Shown: positions 45,544 through 56,800 of the stretch, piece after piece
Layout of the letters: each line of letters starts with the position of its first letter
Position numbering within the stretch: the stretch's first letter is position 1
Source: Beroe ovata
Taxonomy: Eukaryota; Ctenophora; Nuda; Beroida; Beroidae
Reading direction: 5' to 3'
NCBI GenBank assembly: GCA_946803715.1
Contig: CAMPET010000226.1
Location: 23,426 to 87,425, forward strand
Length of the DNA stretch: 64,000 bases
Program-made: the position numbers and the translations under genes
Notes under the pieces: generated by a model
What the model saw: only the letters and a program-made list of their open reading frames with translations
Databases searched by the model: none
What the model was told of the DNA's origin: nothing

Positions 45544-46358
45544 GAGCTATGCAGCCCTGTGTGTGGCAGCATGAGATGTGTCTTACCTAGAGTTACCTAC
45601 AGACTTCTGTATCACAATACTTGTAGTAGTTCTTAATTTGCTGCTAAACTTTGAGTTGCTAGTGTATTTGTCAACTTTGTTATGCGCATTTTCCGTGAGA
45701 CAGTGAGAGACTTCTGGCACCGCCCACTATGCATTGTGACTGATAATTACTGAGTTTATAATATTGTGTTATCTGCGAGTACTTGTCATGCATGATAAGA
45801 TTGTCGGAAGTAAACGCGTTAGATGATTATGAGAGTGAATGCGCCTAGGTGATCACTGATCATATTGCAATAGGTAACAAGAGATAAGGATTAAGGATGA
45901 GATGTGTGATAAAATGAGCTGGGATATGTGTATGTGGGAAGGAGATAAGTACGTTGATAAATGTCTCAAGTTATATATCATTGTTGTAAATTGTTTAGCC
46001 TGTTCTAAGGGATTTAATTTGCTAGCACTCGTAACATTTATTTGCCTCAGCCTGAGCCATGTGGGCAATTGTACAGCCAGCTACAGTTCCTGAACCTGGC
46101 AGCACGCGCACCGGCCAGGTAGCCCACACTGTTTACTAGTTCTCGGCCAACCAGTTTCGATACAGAGACATCAAATTTGATGCCATTCCGGTCAGTATGG
46201 GACCAAAGTGGTCCTACGTTGCTCCTGCTATAGTTTCTTATGATGGCATGTGAATCGAAGAAACACAAGTTCGGTATTGACAGTGACAGTTCGTGCATAA
46301 AGACATTAAACTGGTCAATCTCCTTGTTGAGCCAGTCGTTACTCCTCGTGTAGGTGAC
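45544..46358. other. Unassigned sequence left of the second gap
   Basis: No gene recognised. A minus-strand frame at 46047-46298 (start FFDSHAIIRN region) could be part of a transposon-encoded domain, but it is too short and motif-poor to name. Confidence 0.4.
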
Positions 46359-46811
46359 NNNNNNNNNNNNNNNNNNNNNNNNNNNNNNNNNNNNNNNNNN
46401 NNNNNNNNNNNNNNNNNNNNNNNNNNNNNNNNNNNNNNNNNNNNNNNNNNNNNNNNNNNNNNNNNNNNNNNNNNNNNNNNNNNNNNNNNNNNNNNNNNNN
46501 NNNNNNNNNNNNNNNNNNNNNNNNNNNNNNNNNNNNNNNNNNNNNNNNNNNNNNNNNNNNNNNNNNNNNNNNNNNNNNNNNNNNNNNNNNNNNNNNNNNN
46601 NNNNNNNNNNNNNNNNNNNNNNNNNNNNNNNNNNNNNNNNNNNNNNNNNNNNNNNNNNNNNNNNNNNNNNNNNNNNNNNNNNNNNNNNNNNNNNNNNNNN
46701 NNNNNNNNNNNNNNNNNNNNNNNNNNNNNNNNNNNNNNNNNNNNNNNNNNNNNNNNNNNNNNNNNNNNNNNNNNNNNNNNNNNNNNNNNNNNNNNNNNNN
46801 NNNNNNNNNNN
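46359..46811. other. Assembly gap (453 Ns)
   Basis: N-run. Open frames across it are artefacts. Confidence 0.95.
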
Positions 46812-47420
46812 TGGAAACGCGTTGGGAATGTTTTATATGGTGCTGCAAGGCAGCATTTCCCAGTTCGTTCGACAAATTTCTTACTCTGCGGACGTGGAGG
46901 ATCAGAAGTTGGGACTCGGACTCCTCCCTGCCTAGGCGGACGCTCAGATCCAGGGAGAGGCCGGATTTCAATGGCTTGGTCAAAACAAAATTCACCAACA
47001 ACAACCCTTCACTTGGTTTAGTAGTTATTGTTTATTGTTCGATGTTTGACGGAAAGCTATCTAGTGACTGTGAAGCACACGAAAATCAGGGAAGTTAAAT
47101 GTCCGATTCTACTCATTTCTTTATCATCTAATAAATCGTCGTATAACTATTGACTCCACTTGAGCATTGAAATCATGTGAGTTTGTTCTCCGACTTCTAA
47201 CCAGCGCAATAGATAATAAGTAGACAGTAAATCTAAATCCTGTTCTATTTCAACGAAACTCATGATTCTGAAATATACCTATAAATCTTGAAACTCACAA
47301 TGGGCATTCCAATCAGCATGCTTGATTGGGTACCGAGTGGTGTCAGATCTCGAGACCTGTAGTATATAAGGAAAACCGGACAGACATACATATATATATA
47401 CATATATATATGAGGACCAA
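46812..47420. other. Unassigned sequence right of the second gap
   Basis: No gene recognised. A short (TA)n microsatellite lies at 47388-47412. Confidence 0.5.
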
Positions 47421-47933
47421 TTATAAGTAGTAAGATTTGTCAACAATGTTGTCAGACTGTTTCGTTTCAGTTCCCACCAAAAGCTTTCTTAGGTAGTCTA
47501 ATTTAGCTTGACGATCAGCTACGCTGGTTTTGCTCAGGATTTTTGAACAGGGACTTTTGTTTTTGACAGACTCTATTCTGAGCACTTGTAATTCGTGATC
47601 AATTAGTTTGTCTGGGAGAGAATCTAGCAATTTTAAACATGTTCTCGCTGAGAAGACATAGCCCGACCCACCGCTGTGTTGGGACTCCATCCTGGACACT
47701 GCCCCTGGGGTTGATGGTGTTGTACTTGTGGTAGGTGCGGGAGGTGCCATGATGTCTCTTCTTATCTCGATGTCAGACGCGCATAGATAGCAACGTAACG
47801 TGTAAGAATAGGAATGATGAAACCTGACATATGTGCATTTTGAATTGTCAAGACCAGCTACAGATGGCTCACATGTGGTGGGAAAAGAACACATGCGCAG
47901 AATAAGCAAAATAATGAGGAAAGCTGGACTCAT
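47421..47933 (-). CDS. Hypothetical 170-residue ORF, possible secreted protein or exon
   Basis: The frame starts with a hydrophobic stretch (SPAFLIILLILRMCSF) that looks like a signal peptide, passes a Pro/Thr/Ser-rich linker, and ends in a charged helical segment (LRIESVKNKSPCSK...). The second half has protein-like composition and could be an exon or a transposon-derived fragment. No family recognised, no supporting splice sites assigned. Confidence 0.3.
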   Translation of the reverse strand: MSPAFLIILLILRMCSFPTTCEPSVAGLDNSKCTYVRFHHSYSYTLRCYLCASDIEIRRDIMAPPAPTTSTTPSTPGAVSRMESQHSGGSGYVFSARTCLKLLDSLPDKLIDHELQVLRIESVKNKSPCSKILSKTSVADRQAKLDYLRKLLVGTETKQSDNIVDKSYYL

Positions 47934-48822
47934 TGGATCTGAGGGGGGAACAGTGAATTGGGTGACATTTCAAAGTATTATCTCTGAGATACAAGAGAGT
48001 GGCTAACACCTCTTGGGGTGCTGGGGCGATGATATTCTTCATATTTAGAATTAGAATCAATATAAATACAAAAAACATTATCAAAATAATATTCTTTCAA
48101 AAATGATACAGGAAAAAGAAAAATCCTGAAGGCCAGGACCATCATCTTTCACGCCTAAAAAATTTGGTATGGTCATAGGTGTGGATAGTGAAATCTTAAT
48201 AATATTAAGAATTAATTCTAAAATTAGCAGTAGCGATTATCAGCATATTTGATTTTGATGCAATTAGCATAAGTGTGCGTAATATTGATAATTCGGAAAT
48301 AAACTCCGCCTATCATGCTAAAATCTAATTGTATATATATACGGGTCAAGGACGCAGAAGAGCTCATCATTGGCTGCTTCAAAGTTTATCCGCGGTTAAT
48401 AAACATAAATTGGGGCAGTCATATTAATGTTGTTATGAGCAACCTCGTACAGGTTGTACCGAGGGAACATAGTGAAGATTTGTCACTAAATATGCTACTT
48501 CCTTTTCTTGATCTTTGGGGAAATATTTAGGCAAATTATTTAGACCTTAACTGGTTCAAGATATTATAATTGACAACCATTAAATTGATAGTAATGTTAT
48601 TAAATTGATAGAAATGTTATTGTCCCAGGGCTCAATTACTTGTCTCTTCTGTGAATTTAATGCTATGTGTGCTTTGTATATGCATATATGAGCATATATG
48701 CCCCATAATAGTTACAGGCGCACTTTGCAATGCTTTCATATGTTTATACTGATATTTGGTATCCGCATACATCACTAGTACTTAACATGATTCATATAGT
48801 CCTGCATAACATTGTTTCAGCA
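47934..48822. other. AT-rich intergenic, nothing recognised
   Basis: Only short ORFs without motifs. A tttcag acceptor-like sequence directly precedes the protease relic. Confidence 0.5.
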
Positions 48823-49330
48823 ATGGACCAAATTATGACCCCATATCTTGACGATTTACTTGTCGATGAGATCATGTGGTGGCTGACCACAGAGAATCCC
48901 CAGATAGGGTTGTGGAATAGCTACTATCTAACGAAGTTGCTTCGAGATGGGGCGACAGGAATGCTGACCTGGGTGGTGGGTAACCCACTCACCCGCTATA
49001 GTGCTATAATGGTCCCCATTTGCTCAGAGGGATTTTGGGGACTACTCCGAATTGATGTTACTCACCGCAGGCTGGTCCTGTATGACCCTGGGTTTGTTTA
49101 AAGGGTTTCTGGAAGAACTAAAAAACAGGGAGAATCCTCTCCACAGGCCAATGCCTTGGACGGCGGTTAACTGCCCAGTGGTCACCAATGCACAAGAGGA
49201 TACTGGTGTCATCATTTGTATGCTAACACGGGCAATAGTCCAAGGAAAAAGAATTCACAAAACACTCCCAGGGACATACCAAGAACGAGAAAAAATCGTC
49301 AAAAGTTATCTCTTCCATAATTCACTTTGA
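48823..49330 (+). pseudogene. Inactivated Ulp1/C48-type cysteine protease relic
   Basis: Two overlapping frames (to 49101 and from 49052) together show the order of a C48 protease: a substrate-pocket block (YLDDLLVDEIMWWL), an IMVPI...FWGLLRID strand normally containing the His-Trp, RRLVLYDP with the Asp, then NAQEDTGVIICM. In active enzymes this last block has Gln followed by Asp-Cys-Gly. The Cys is Thr here, the usual His is missing, and a frameshift lies near 49085-49100, so it cannot be an active protease. Such domains are common in DNA transposons (and in Polintons as the related adenain), so a decayed transposon gene is the likeliest source; a host Ulp pseudogene is possible. Confidence 0.6.
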
Positions 49331-49776
49331 AAGACTAGAAAACCCATGCACACACTTTAAGTTAGGTAATTACCAATACTAGTCCCTGGGCTTCTAGTGC
49401 ATATAGATGTGCACGTGCCCAAACATAATCCACGTACATGTGCGAGCGTGTCTGTATACGTACTATGTATGTGTAGGATTGTATACTGTATAGGTGAAGA
49501 TATCTCAATTGCAATTTAATTAACTTACTCTCATTAGATGTACCACAGCCACTGGCCGAACTTGGGACCTTTCCCTAAACGCAATTGTAGGTGTAGAGGC
49601 TCGCTTCAAAGCTGGCACCTGACAAGGGGATTGGTCCGAGGCGGAGTCTAGTTTGGAACTGAAAATTCAGTTATGAGATATCATTATAGTAACACAGTAC
49701 TTACTCCAAATTACACAGTGACAGTATAAATAATGATTGTTATAAGCATTGGCTGTGTCATTGAAATGGCAAACAT
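49331..49776. other. Non-coding spacer, nothing recognised
   Basis: AT-rich sequence between two transposon relics. No motif or structured repeat seen. Confidence 0.5.
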
Positions 49777-50442
49777 ATGAAGCCAATATTGTACTCACGT
49801 AATTCTGTGCACGATAGTAGGAAATGGCCAGCAGCAATCCATTTTAACTTCACTATGAATAGAAAATATTGTTTCAGGGTCGTGGACTATCGGAAAATCA
49901 ATAAAGAAACCATTTTCGACGCATATCCCTTGCCCCATATTACCAACTTGTTGACATCCATTCCGGATAGTAAATTCTACAGTGTCCTGGACATTAAAAT
50001 GGGCTACCATCAGCTTCAAGTATGCGATCCAGACTCAGAGAAGTCTTCTATTATTACACCTACTGGCTTATATAAATTCACTGTGATGCCAATGGGACTA
50101 ACAAATGCCTCACAAAAGTTCATGAGAGTCATGCATAAGATACTTACTGTTCCACAGCATGTGGCAATGTGTTACTTGGACGATGTTATTATCTATGGAG
50201 TAACATTCGAACAACATTTTGATAACCTCATTAAAGTTTTCACACTTCTCTATAAGGCCAATATTAAAATACATGCTATGAAAACTAAGCTCTTTCAAAC
50301 AGAAGTCATCTTTCTGGGGCATAAGATATCCAAGGCGGGAATTTACCCTACAGAAGACAAAATTAAGGCTATAAGACCCCAACTAGTCGTGACATTACGG
50401 GTGACGTCTCTGGTGACGTCAAGCGTGACTTGCCCTAATTAG
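49777..50442 (+). pseudogene. Truncated Ty3/gypsy reverse transcriptase
   Basis: The frame contains VVDYRKIN, SVLDIKMGYHQL with the first catalytic Asp, MPMGLTNA, and YLDDVIIY with the catalytic Asp pair, then LGHKIS. This is a Ty3/gypsy RT palm. Homology stops at about 50373, before the thumb and RNase H, where the tgacgtca-rich repeat begins. No LTR was found around it. It lies on the opposite strand from the 54.9-64 kb element and differs in sequence, so it is another family. Confidence 0.8.
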
Positions 50443-50545
50443 TCGTGACATCACGGATACGTCATGCGTGACGTCACAACTAGTTAGATTAAGTTACGCA
50501 TCATGTCATGCGTGACCTATTCTAACTAGTCGTGACGTTACCCAT
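50377..50545. repeat. Cluster of tgacgtca/actagtcgtgac palindromic units
   Basis: The words aactagtcgtgac and (g)tgacgtc recur in both orientations at least eight times over about 170 bp, directly abutting the truncated gypsy RT. It could be the terminus of an inserted MITE. Confidence 0.6.
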
Positions 50546-51068
50546 GACGTCTCGGTCTCGCGCCGCGCATTTCTTTGATTTTTTCACTCGCGTAGCAAAA
50601 TCAGCAGCAACAAGATTCAGGTCAATTCTGAGTGAACGTGTTCAAAAAGGAGAGAAGAAACGGATCAGGTGACATCAGAACAGAAATGGTGTAAGTGTAA
50701 CTGTATGCTAATACACAACTAATGTAGGTGTTGTACTTTACTCTGGTCACGTGATTCATGTCCATAGCATGCACTCATGCATGCTAAAAAGTCTGATTGG
50801 GCTCCTGGAGTCTGATGTACAAATGCATGATTTATGCAAGGTAATTACTATACAGGGCATACATTTTGTGAGTGACTTCAAATCTATGTTTCATTCATCA
50901 AAAATTCAATGTTGATATTGGAGACAAAACTAAACACGACGTTTTTTAAATGACTTAATAGAAACAATATGATACATCTCAAATTACGGCAATAAATCTG
51001 ATACAAAACCATTCACATCATAAAACTGATCTACGGAAACAATGAAACTGAGAAAAGAAACAAAAAAT
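50546..51068. other. Non-coding spacer
   Basis: No gene recognised; AT-rich past 50850. Confidence 0.5.
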
Positions 51069-51431
51069 TCAGAGACCGTTCTGTTTCTTCAAAAGTTCGA
51101 GTTGAGTTGCAGCGAGTTCCGCTTGAATGTCGTTCAATCTCTGCTGCGACTCTGCTGTCCTCTCGAATATTTCGTTGAAACGGTTGTACTGATGGTCAAA
51201 CTTCTCCAGGTGGTCCATCATCATCTTGAAGCGATTGTCAGCAATATCCTCCTTGTCTTCAAGAGTACTCCGCTTCTTGCGTCTGTTTGGAAACACGAAG
51301 GACTGGGACCCATTGTGGGGCTCGGATGATGATGTAGAGGGGCACTCCCCATCTGGCGTAGGCGGCTCCTCTGAAATGAGGATGGAGTCAGGCTGTATCT
51401 GCTTGCAACTCCTTCCAAAAATGAAAGTCAT
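51069..51431 (-). CDS. Hypothetical small coiled-coil ORF, possibly last exon
   Basis: 120 codons: a Pro/Ser/Glu-rich front, a basic RRKKR patch, then a helix with heptad-like spacing (RFKMMMDHLEKF onward, ending in LLKKQNGL). An upstream minus-strand segment (51684-51737) ends in a good donor (GATAAG|GTAAGT), so a spliced gene is conceivable. The layout of basic patch plus coiled-coil C-terminus is seen in the Myb-like accessory proteins of Harbinger transposons and in some host regulators, but no DNA-binding domain was found. Confidence 0.35.
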   Translation of the reverse strand: MTFIFGRSCKQIQPDSILISEEPPTPDGECPSTSSSEPHNGSQSFVFPNRRKKRSTLEDKEDIADNRFKMMMDHLEKFDHQYNRFNEIFERTAESQQRLNDIQAELAATQLELLKKQNGL

Positions 51432-51939
51432 AAGTAATGCGTGACAAATTTCTCAAGCTGACGAGGCTTAAAACTGGTACATGGGGAGGATAACCCCCAA
51501 ACCATGTATCTAGAAATCTGGGCATCGTCAGCAGCAAAAAAATTGTGCTTTTCAGAAATTCAACTCGAATCCTTTGCCTGAGCTTTTGTTTACACGATTG
51601 ATGCAAGTTGACAGATTACCATAATATTGGAGTGAAGTGTTATGTGATAGATAAAGCTTTATACTTAACTTTTCACTTACCTTATCAAAAAAATCCTTGT
51701 CTGATTCCGACTCTAACTGATCATTGACATTGAGCATACGATTGAAGTGGGGTGATGCTTGCCATAACTAACCAGAGCATGAGTAATGACAGGAATGGTG
51801 AAATTTCATACTTTATGATTTCTCAATTAGAACAGAGTATGTTTCCTATTCTAAGCAATGAAGACATTACCCCTATTCATGAACCAAAAATCGGCAACCC
51901 CACAGTCCTTATAAATGAGCTTCAGCTGATCACTATATC

Positions 51940-53000
51940 ACAACTCCTACGCTACCATAGCAACGCGCGCAAATTATAGATTTTGTCTACAAAATGCACG
52001 CCGCTCCGTGACAGAGATGGATGATACAAACAGAATTTGCGAGTTTATAATATAGACTAGGGAGCCCGTCCAGTAGTCCTGATTAACATCAATGTTTTTG
52101 CATAATCAATGCTTTTGCATAATCAATGCTTTTGCATAATAAAAAATGCTGCTTGAATCCAGATTCCTGAACATAAACGATCACATCTTCCACTATTTAG
52201 TGTGTGTGTGGCGTGTGTGATGATTAAATGCTAAACAGAAGCATATCAATTAAGTTCTGACCACTATAGCGCGCACATTAAACTGCACGTGCAATTCTTG
52301 TTTTCCCTATCAACAGAGAGAACAGCGTTATCAAAACAGTATCATAAGAAGTGAGCTCTTCTCAGACTACTATTTATTGCACGTGCAACCTCCCCACATC
52401 TCTTCCTAACAAGCATATAGCAAAACGGCAAAATGCACGCCAATCCGCACGGAAATAAAGAGAATGCCAAATTATGATAGGAACTAGGGTGCCCACCAAG
52501 AAGTACCGATGAACATCAATGAATGAATGAACGACTAAAGGATTGTGAAAGATGTTGAATGAAGTAGCTTATTGAATCCAGAGCGATCGAGGTCACACGT
52601 TATCTAGTGTGTGCAATGATTCGGTGCACAACAAAAACAAATTATGTGAGATCAGACTGTCATTGCACGCGCATTGAACTGCACGTGCAACTCTAGTCTC
52701 TCTTATCAACAGAGACAGCAACTTAAGCAAAACAGCACCTTAAGAAATGGGCCTACAGGCTTCTAATTTTTGCACATACAACTCATACGCTACCATAGCA
52801 ACACGCACCTTACATGATGATGTAAATTGAGGATGGCAGCAATGAATGTTCACAAATATCGACAATAACAACTGTATTTTGACTAACAATTGTACTCATT
52901 TGTTTCCTCAAATTTGATGCACCATAAATAGAAGAGATTAAGAAATATGCACGCGAAACTCTTGTAACGCAAGAACACGTGCAAACTCCCTATCAATAGG
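51940..53000 (+). repeat. Diverged tandem repeat, unit about 400 bp
   Basis: The ordered series (acgctaccatagcaac, caaaatgcacgcc, cccRYccaRYagta, gaacatcaatg, actgcacgtgcaa, tatcaacagaga) occurs at 51940-52360, again at 52430-52740, and starts a third time at 52780. Units are strongly diverged and non-coding. Confidence 0.5.
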
Positions 53001-53622
53001 GAGTGGATGGAACTTGGGCGTTTGTGTTAATTGACTTAAAGTGATACACACTCGAAACCTAATGGATATAATGAGGTAAATCTTAAAATCTCAAAGTGCA
53101 TGTGAAACTGTCAAATGAAATAGAATCATGTGAAATGTGATTTAAAAAGGATATAAAGACAATAGAGTTGAGAGGGCCTCCTAGGTCTTAAGTTTCTGGT
53201 AGCGGTTGTCAAGAAGTAGAGTCATTGTTTAGTTCATTACAGTAAAAATTGAAATTTGAAAAAATTTCTGTCATGTGTTTGATCTCAGTTATAATGTCGG
53301 TCAAGTTTTTGTTGGGATTGATATAATGTCTTTTGTGACCTGAAATGAAGAATTTGTGTTAAAGATTTATCGAATAATAAGAATAGGTTAGAAAAAAGCC
53401 GATCAAATGATAAGTTGGTAAAATGAGATAGGTGAAAGTTGAATTCGTACCTATCATCACATACTACTTCTCGTTATCGTCAATGTTGATCACAACAGAT
53501 TTCATAGACATTTTGCTAACATGGAAAGATGAGATAAAGACTCTTACACGAGTTAATCAATGATGATATGAATGTGGGTTAAAGGTGGAATTGGTAAATG
53601 ATGTAAATTTCAAAGAAACATA
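53001..53622. other. AT-rich spacer, nothing recognised
   Basis: No coding or structured feature seen. Confidence 0.5.
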
Positions 53623-53998
53623 ATTATAGTCAAAAACAATTGAAATTGTTTGGGTTTCACAGCCACTTAGTAGTTCCCTTAAATACTGTGATAAGTATGA
53701 GCTTAGTTCCTCGCCCATCTGTGGCGGTGCCATTTTGTTGCAAGAACTCACCTCAAATATCAGAACCATGCCTTCTGGAAGTTCCGCGAGTGGCAAGCTA
53801 GAAATTGATGATGTTAGGCATGTATCTGCCTAATTGATGCCCTCCAAACATAAGAGTATCAGGCTGAGTATCTTTCCTGTAACCTCAGCCCCATGCCACA
53901 GATGGGCGAGGAACTAAGCTCATACTCATCACAGTATTTAAAGGGAACTACTAAGTGGCTGCAAAACCCAAACAATTTCAATTGTTTTTGACTATAAT
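53623..53998. repeat. Large inverted repeat (about 104-bp arms)
   Basis: Arm 53623-53725 (attatagtcaaaaacaattg ... cgcccatctgtggc) is matched in inverse orientation by 53895-53998 with only a few differences. The spacer is about 170 bp. The ends have the symmetry of a MITE-like or foldback element. Confidence 0.85.
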
Positions 53999-54898
53999 AT
54001 CACTCATTTTTGTGTCAGCTAAGTGGATTACTTAATTGACTAAGGTCTTGCGCACACACAGGTGTTCAGCTTTAATTTCCAGCTTTGGTCACTGTATCCT
54101 ATAACCACTTTATTCGTTTGACCACTGTTTATTTGTTTGACGTGCAGTACCATTTCCCTTCAAAAAGAGGTGTCTAACTTTCTTAGTTTTCGAGATATAG
54201 GAGATAATTGGTTAATTTTTTCCCAGTTTTGAACCCTATAGTAGAGAATTTCACGGCGGTTCAGGTGGTGTAGTCCTTTTTGAAATTGATCATTGTCGCC
54301 TATCTGGAAAAATGATTTTAAGTTTAAAGCAATTATTTCCGTATATGGGCATAATTGTGTTCCTCCTCCTCTCCCCTCACGCAGTGCAACAGAGCCGTAA
54401 TTAGATTGCACAATCATAGCAACGCAATTGCGTAATGCAATTTGCTTTCCAGTCCAAGGGTGGATCTAAGGAAAGTAATGTTTACACACACTGATCATCA
54501 GACACATACTTAATGTCATTACATCATTACCATTGTATTCAATAATTGGCAAGTGTTCCAGAGTGTAAGTGTAGGGTTTAATTGGATTTAGCTTGACATG
54601 CTGTAGAGGCACACACTCAGGAGGAAAAGGAAAGAAGGAAGTTGAGAAATCTTGGTATTCATGATATGGAATGACAGACAGAAACAGGTATTTCATATGT
54701 GGTGAACCTCACCTGATACCATTCATATAATGCTATAAGTATAATGATAATGATATAGGTACTAATGGGGTGAATTTGATAACACTAACACTAACAGCTG
54801 CAACTCAGGAATAGCTTCAGCAGGTACCAAGAGTCAGGTGAAACTAAAAGGGTCACAAGATGTTCTCCAAAGTGAAAGTGTCCATTGTCCAATGAACA
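53999..54898. other. Non-coding spacer to the LTR element
   Basis: Short ORFs only. No motif recognised. Confidence 0.5.
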
Positions 54899-55315
54899 TG
54901 TTGATTGTCGTTGTTGGGGGCAATAAAGACACGGGTGTAGTTGTAATCGTAATGATAACAATCAGAACCAAACTTGGATTACGCTAGCCTGATCTGAATA
55001 CCTAGGGTAGGGATAGGAGATATGGGGGGGTTGTAACCACGTGACTATCACATGGGCATGCAAGAGCATAAAGGGCCATCGTTTGGTGATGAGAAGTTTC
55101 CCAAACACAATAGAGGCAGAGTGGTAGTGGGAGTTAACAAGAAGTTTCTTGGAACTCAGGGAGCCGTGGAGCTGAATCACAATAGCTCTATTCTTCCTAT
55201 CTAGGTGTAACTCCTAGGTGTAACCTCGCCACGTCAAGTGTGACTGTGGTCAAGGGGGGAAATGTTGGTCTCCAGGCGGGAAGGGAATTAACCCATGGGT
55301 ATCAACACTACAACA
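54899..55315 (-). repeat. 3' LTR (417 bp)
   Basis: On the minus strand it starts TGTTGTAG and ends CAATCAACA, giving TG...CA ends. The inner part matches 63748 onward. Its left border is where the match to the 5' LTR stops. Confidence 0.8.
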
Positions 55316-55328
55316 TACCCCCTACCCT
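55316..55328 (-). promoter_or_regulatory. Polypurine tract
   Basis: AGGGTAGGGGGTA on the minus strand directly abuts the TG start of the 3' LTR, the position expected for plus-strand priming in reverse transcription. Confidence 0.65.
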
Positions 55329-56082
55329 AAAAAGTTGGCTAATTGGGTACAAGTAAAATATTGATTCTTGAAGCCCTTGAATTCCAACTGTTTCGTGCCC
55401 AAAAACAATCCACCAGCTGCAACAGCAAAACAGAACGTTGTCATCACAAGAAAGTCCACCCATGATCAAGCATCGGCCATCCAATTGCTAATGGAGTTGG
55501 TTAAGGAAAAACCAGTTAGCTCTGATGTGGTATTTCCACCATTAAGCTACCCTCAGCAAGTGGTAATGGCTCCAGAGCCAGATCCCGAAGCCAAAGGTGT
55601 TTCCTATTGCTTCACAGAATAACCAAGCCGACAATCCTCTGTTGGTGGCGCCACAGGCAATGAGTCCCCAAAGAGACGCGCCTTATGTAACTACTACTTA
55701 AAAATCAGTTAATCCATCACAGAGAGCACTCCTAGTCCTTCTTCCCCATACTCCGCTCTAATCAGGCATTGTACAAACTCTTAATATTTTGGTATCAAAT
55801 CCGATCCAGCATCGTTCAAAATAATCACATATAACATTACTAATTAGAATAAACATTGTTCCCTCAGCAAAATTGATCGAAAGTCTATACCAACGCTTTC
55901 GGAGTCCGTGTAACACACTTTTTTTCTTTTTTATTCATGCTTTCTACGATGTCCCTGGATAATATATGTTATCACGTGGCCGCGCACGCCGGGTTGAATG
56001 ATGGTGTCGTGGTAGGTAGGTAATCGTCAGCCAGACTATGGCATGTGTAGCGGGAGGGGTCCTAATGTTGGAGAAGAATAGG
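55329..56082. other. Non-coding part of the LTR element
   Basis: Lies between the last ORF and the polypurine tract. A plus-strand frame at 55368-55622 is antisense to the element and shows no domain. Confidence 0.5.
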
Positions 56083-56568
56083 TTAATTTGGCAGGTATTC
56101 GTTGAAGTATAGAACAGAATCATTGCTGTCGATTATGTCCTGGACCCGTACCCTGTGGGAATCCAAAATGCTGTCATGTTCACTTCCTAGGTCCTCAATT
56201 AGGGACTCTGTCAATTTAAGAGGTTTCCGAAGTCTCAGCCTGACCATGAGCTTGGTGTTGCCCATTATACCTCTTTTCTTGTTGTCAGATGTCTCCCGTT
56301 TGTAGATGTTCTCTATATCTGAGTACAATTTCGCCAAAGTGTCTCTTAGGAAATCTTTGTAGCTTGAGAGGCAGTCAACAAGTGTGTTGATGTCTCCGTC
56401 GCTGCTGGCATCATGTATTCTTTCTAGGTACCGAGCCGTCGCTCTCCATGGGAGGGCTCTGGCATAGTCTAGGATTTCAACCAGGTAGACCCATGTGGTT
56501 GGAAAGTTTGATGTATATTCTGGGATCCACGGCTTTGCAAAGTGTTGTGGGCCGGAATCCCAGTTCAA
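56083..56568 (-). CDS. Accessory ORF of the LTR element, unknown function
   Basis: 161 residues downstream of env in element orientation. Mostly helical and charged, with WRATARYLERIHDA and a C-terminal segment rich in Asp/Ser. No Cys pattern, membrane helix or known domain. It is intact while pol and env carry stops. It could instead be the cytoplasmic or 3' coding part of a spliced transcript. Confidence 0.45.
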   Translation of the reverse strand: MNWDSGPQHFAKPWIPEYTSNFPTTWVYLVEILDYARALPWRATARYLERIHDASSDGDINTLVDCLSSYKDFLRDTLAKLYSDIENIYKRETSDNKKRGIMGNTKLMVRLRLRKPLKLTESLIEDLGSEHDSILDSHRVRVQDIIDSNDSVLYFNEYLPN

Positions 56569-56800
56569 GAAATCTTCTATCTAGTATCTCCTCTAAAACC
56601 GAATTTCGTTCCTGAAAAATGAGGTGTTAAGGTTGTTACATCAAGTTAGATAAGTCAAGTTAGATAAGTCAAGTTAGATAAGTCAAGTTTGACTAGGCGT
56701 TGATTGGAAACAGCATAATTAAATGCTGGTTCTGCGTTGTCTATGATAGTGATATCTGTCTTGCGGTATAAAATTGGAATGCAGCAGAGGGTTATTGCAT

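Noticed and set aside
46047-46298. Possible SGNH-esterase-like fragment of a LINE ORF1
   Set aside because: Only a vague resemblance around NGIKFD; catalytic residues cannot be identified.
46293-47021. Long ORFs across the second gap
   Set aside because: Mostly Ns; the flanks show no domain.
55368-55622. Plus-strand ORF inside the LTR element
   Set aside because: Antisense to the element and without a recognisable domain.
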